DNA from: Symbiodinium natans
Lineage: Eukaryota > Sar > Dinophyceae > Suessiales > Symbiodiniaceae
DNA length: 64,000 nucleotides
Assembly: GCA_905221605.1 (NCBI GenBank)
Contig: CAJNDS010000104.1
Coordinates: forward strand, 164,979 to 228,978
Direction of reading: 5' to 3'
The notes beneath the pieces were generated by a model. The model did no database searches and was not told the DNA's origin. It saw only the letters and a program-made list of their open reading frames with translations. A program made the translations under genes and the position numbers. Numbering within the stretch: position 1 is the stretch's first letter; every line of letters starts with the position of its first letter. This document shows positions 63,481 to 64,000 of this stretch, piece after piece.

Positions 63481-64000
63481 CGAAAATTGATTGGTTTCTG
63501 ATGCATGCCCTATTTGGGCACGCATGAAGAGACAATGACACTGACAGGCTGCAAAGTTGGACGGGCAGCACGTGTTGGAATCTGCCTGAGGAGTCAAGCA
63601 TAGTCACTTGAAAGCTGACATGACACGGGGACAACGGGGGGTGGGGCCTTCCGGGAGGGCTCCTTCCATGCCAATTCAATGGCCGGGCCTTCCGTTGCTG
63701 ATATGCTTCAGTCGGGACATGTCGGTACAAGTGAAGGAGCTGCTAACTTCCGCATGCAGCTGGGCTGCTTTGCCCTGCAGTAGCGGTGCATATATATATA
63801 TATATGTATAGAAAAACTTATTGAAGATAGGTTTTTTTACCACCCACACGCGCTGCGCAGAATACGGCTTCTTTTGAAACGAACAGTTCTACAACGTAAA
63901 TGGTTTAGAAATAATGAGCATAAGAGAGCAGCAGTAGTAGCAGCAGTAGTAGTCGTCCTCGTCCTCGTCGTCGTCGTCGTCGTAAGAATACGAGTGATAA
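63481..64000. other. Decayed repeat tail and microsatellites
   Basis: The tandem repeat fades out by about 63560. (TA)n lies at 63787-63808 and CAG/TAG/CGT triplet repeats at 63928-63983. No gene supported. Confidence 0.5.

Overview
The window looks like dinoflagellate nuclear DNA, or a very close alveolate. The evidence is intron-rich GC-rich coding sequence, intron boundaries with GC and GA donors and AG|G acceptors flanked by short direct repeats, very sparse coding content, and many interstitial blocks of the plant/alveolate-type telomere repeat (TTTAGGG/CCCTAAA) through introns and spacers. No rRNA, tRNA, CRISPR array, operon or bacterial-style gene packing was seen. Almost every convincing coding segment lies on the + strand.

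The centrepiece is 37.7-45.7 kb. A set of long exons with compatible phases encodes four enzymes that appear to be one polypeptide of about 2,060-2,080 residues. In order these are an N-terminal hydrophobic segment, a DegT/DnrJ/EryC1-type PLP aminotransferase, a two-helix membrane hairpin, a fatty acyl-CoA reductase (FAR), a dihydroxyacetone-phosphate acyltransferase (DHAPAT/GNPAT-like) and an alkyl-DHAP synthase (AGPS-like). The last three supply fatty alcohol, acyl-DHAP and alkyl-DHAP, which are the committed steps of ether lipid (plasmalogen precursor) synthesis. A FAR-DHAPAT fusion is known from Tetrahymena (FARAT). Adding AGPS at the C-terminus and an aminotransferase at the N-terminus is the novel part. 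The aminotransferase raises the untested idea that the C2 ketone of DHAP or alkyl-DHAP is aminated.

Layout. 0-7.4 kb: spacer with telomere-type repeats, a hairpin element and four short PPR-like exon fragments. 7.4-21 kb: many telomere-type blocks, microsatellites and short exon-like islands, including three exons sharing an FRAAGWLLPGAQ-like motif. 21.3 kb: an AT-rich foldback. 22-29 kb: mostly unassigned. 29.2-30.4 kb: an exon for a disordered protein with a C-terminal coiled coil. 30.4-32.7 kb: AT-richer spacer. 33-37.6 kb: repeats, exon islands and a hairpin element carrying telomere repeats in its loop. 37.7-45.7 kb: the fusion gene. 45.7-47.9 kb: a small unrecognised gene and two LRR exons. 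48-64 kb: telomere-type blocks, microsatellites, a 55-bp G run, two more hairpin elements and a roughly 275-bp tandem repeat.

A recurring arrangement is a (CCCTAAA)n block, a 70-190 bp GC-rich exon-like island, then a (TTTAGGG)n block. In an RNA the two blocks would be complementary across the island. Short-exon calls rest on reading frame, composition and splice-like ends only, and their confidences are low accordingly.
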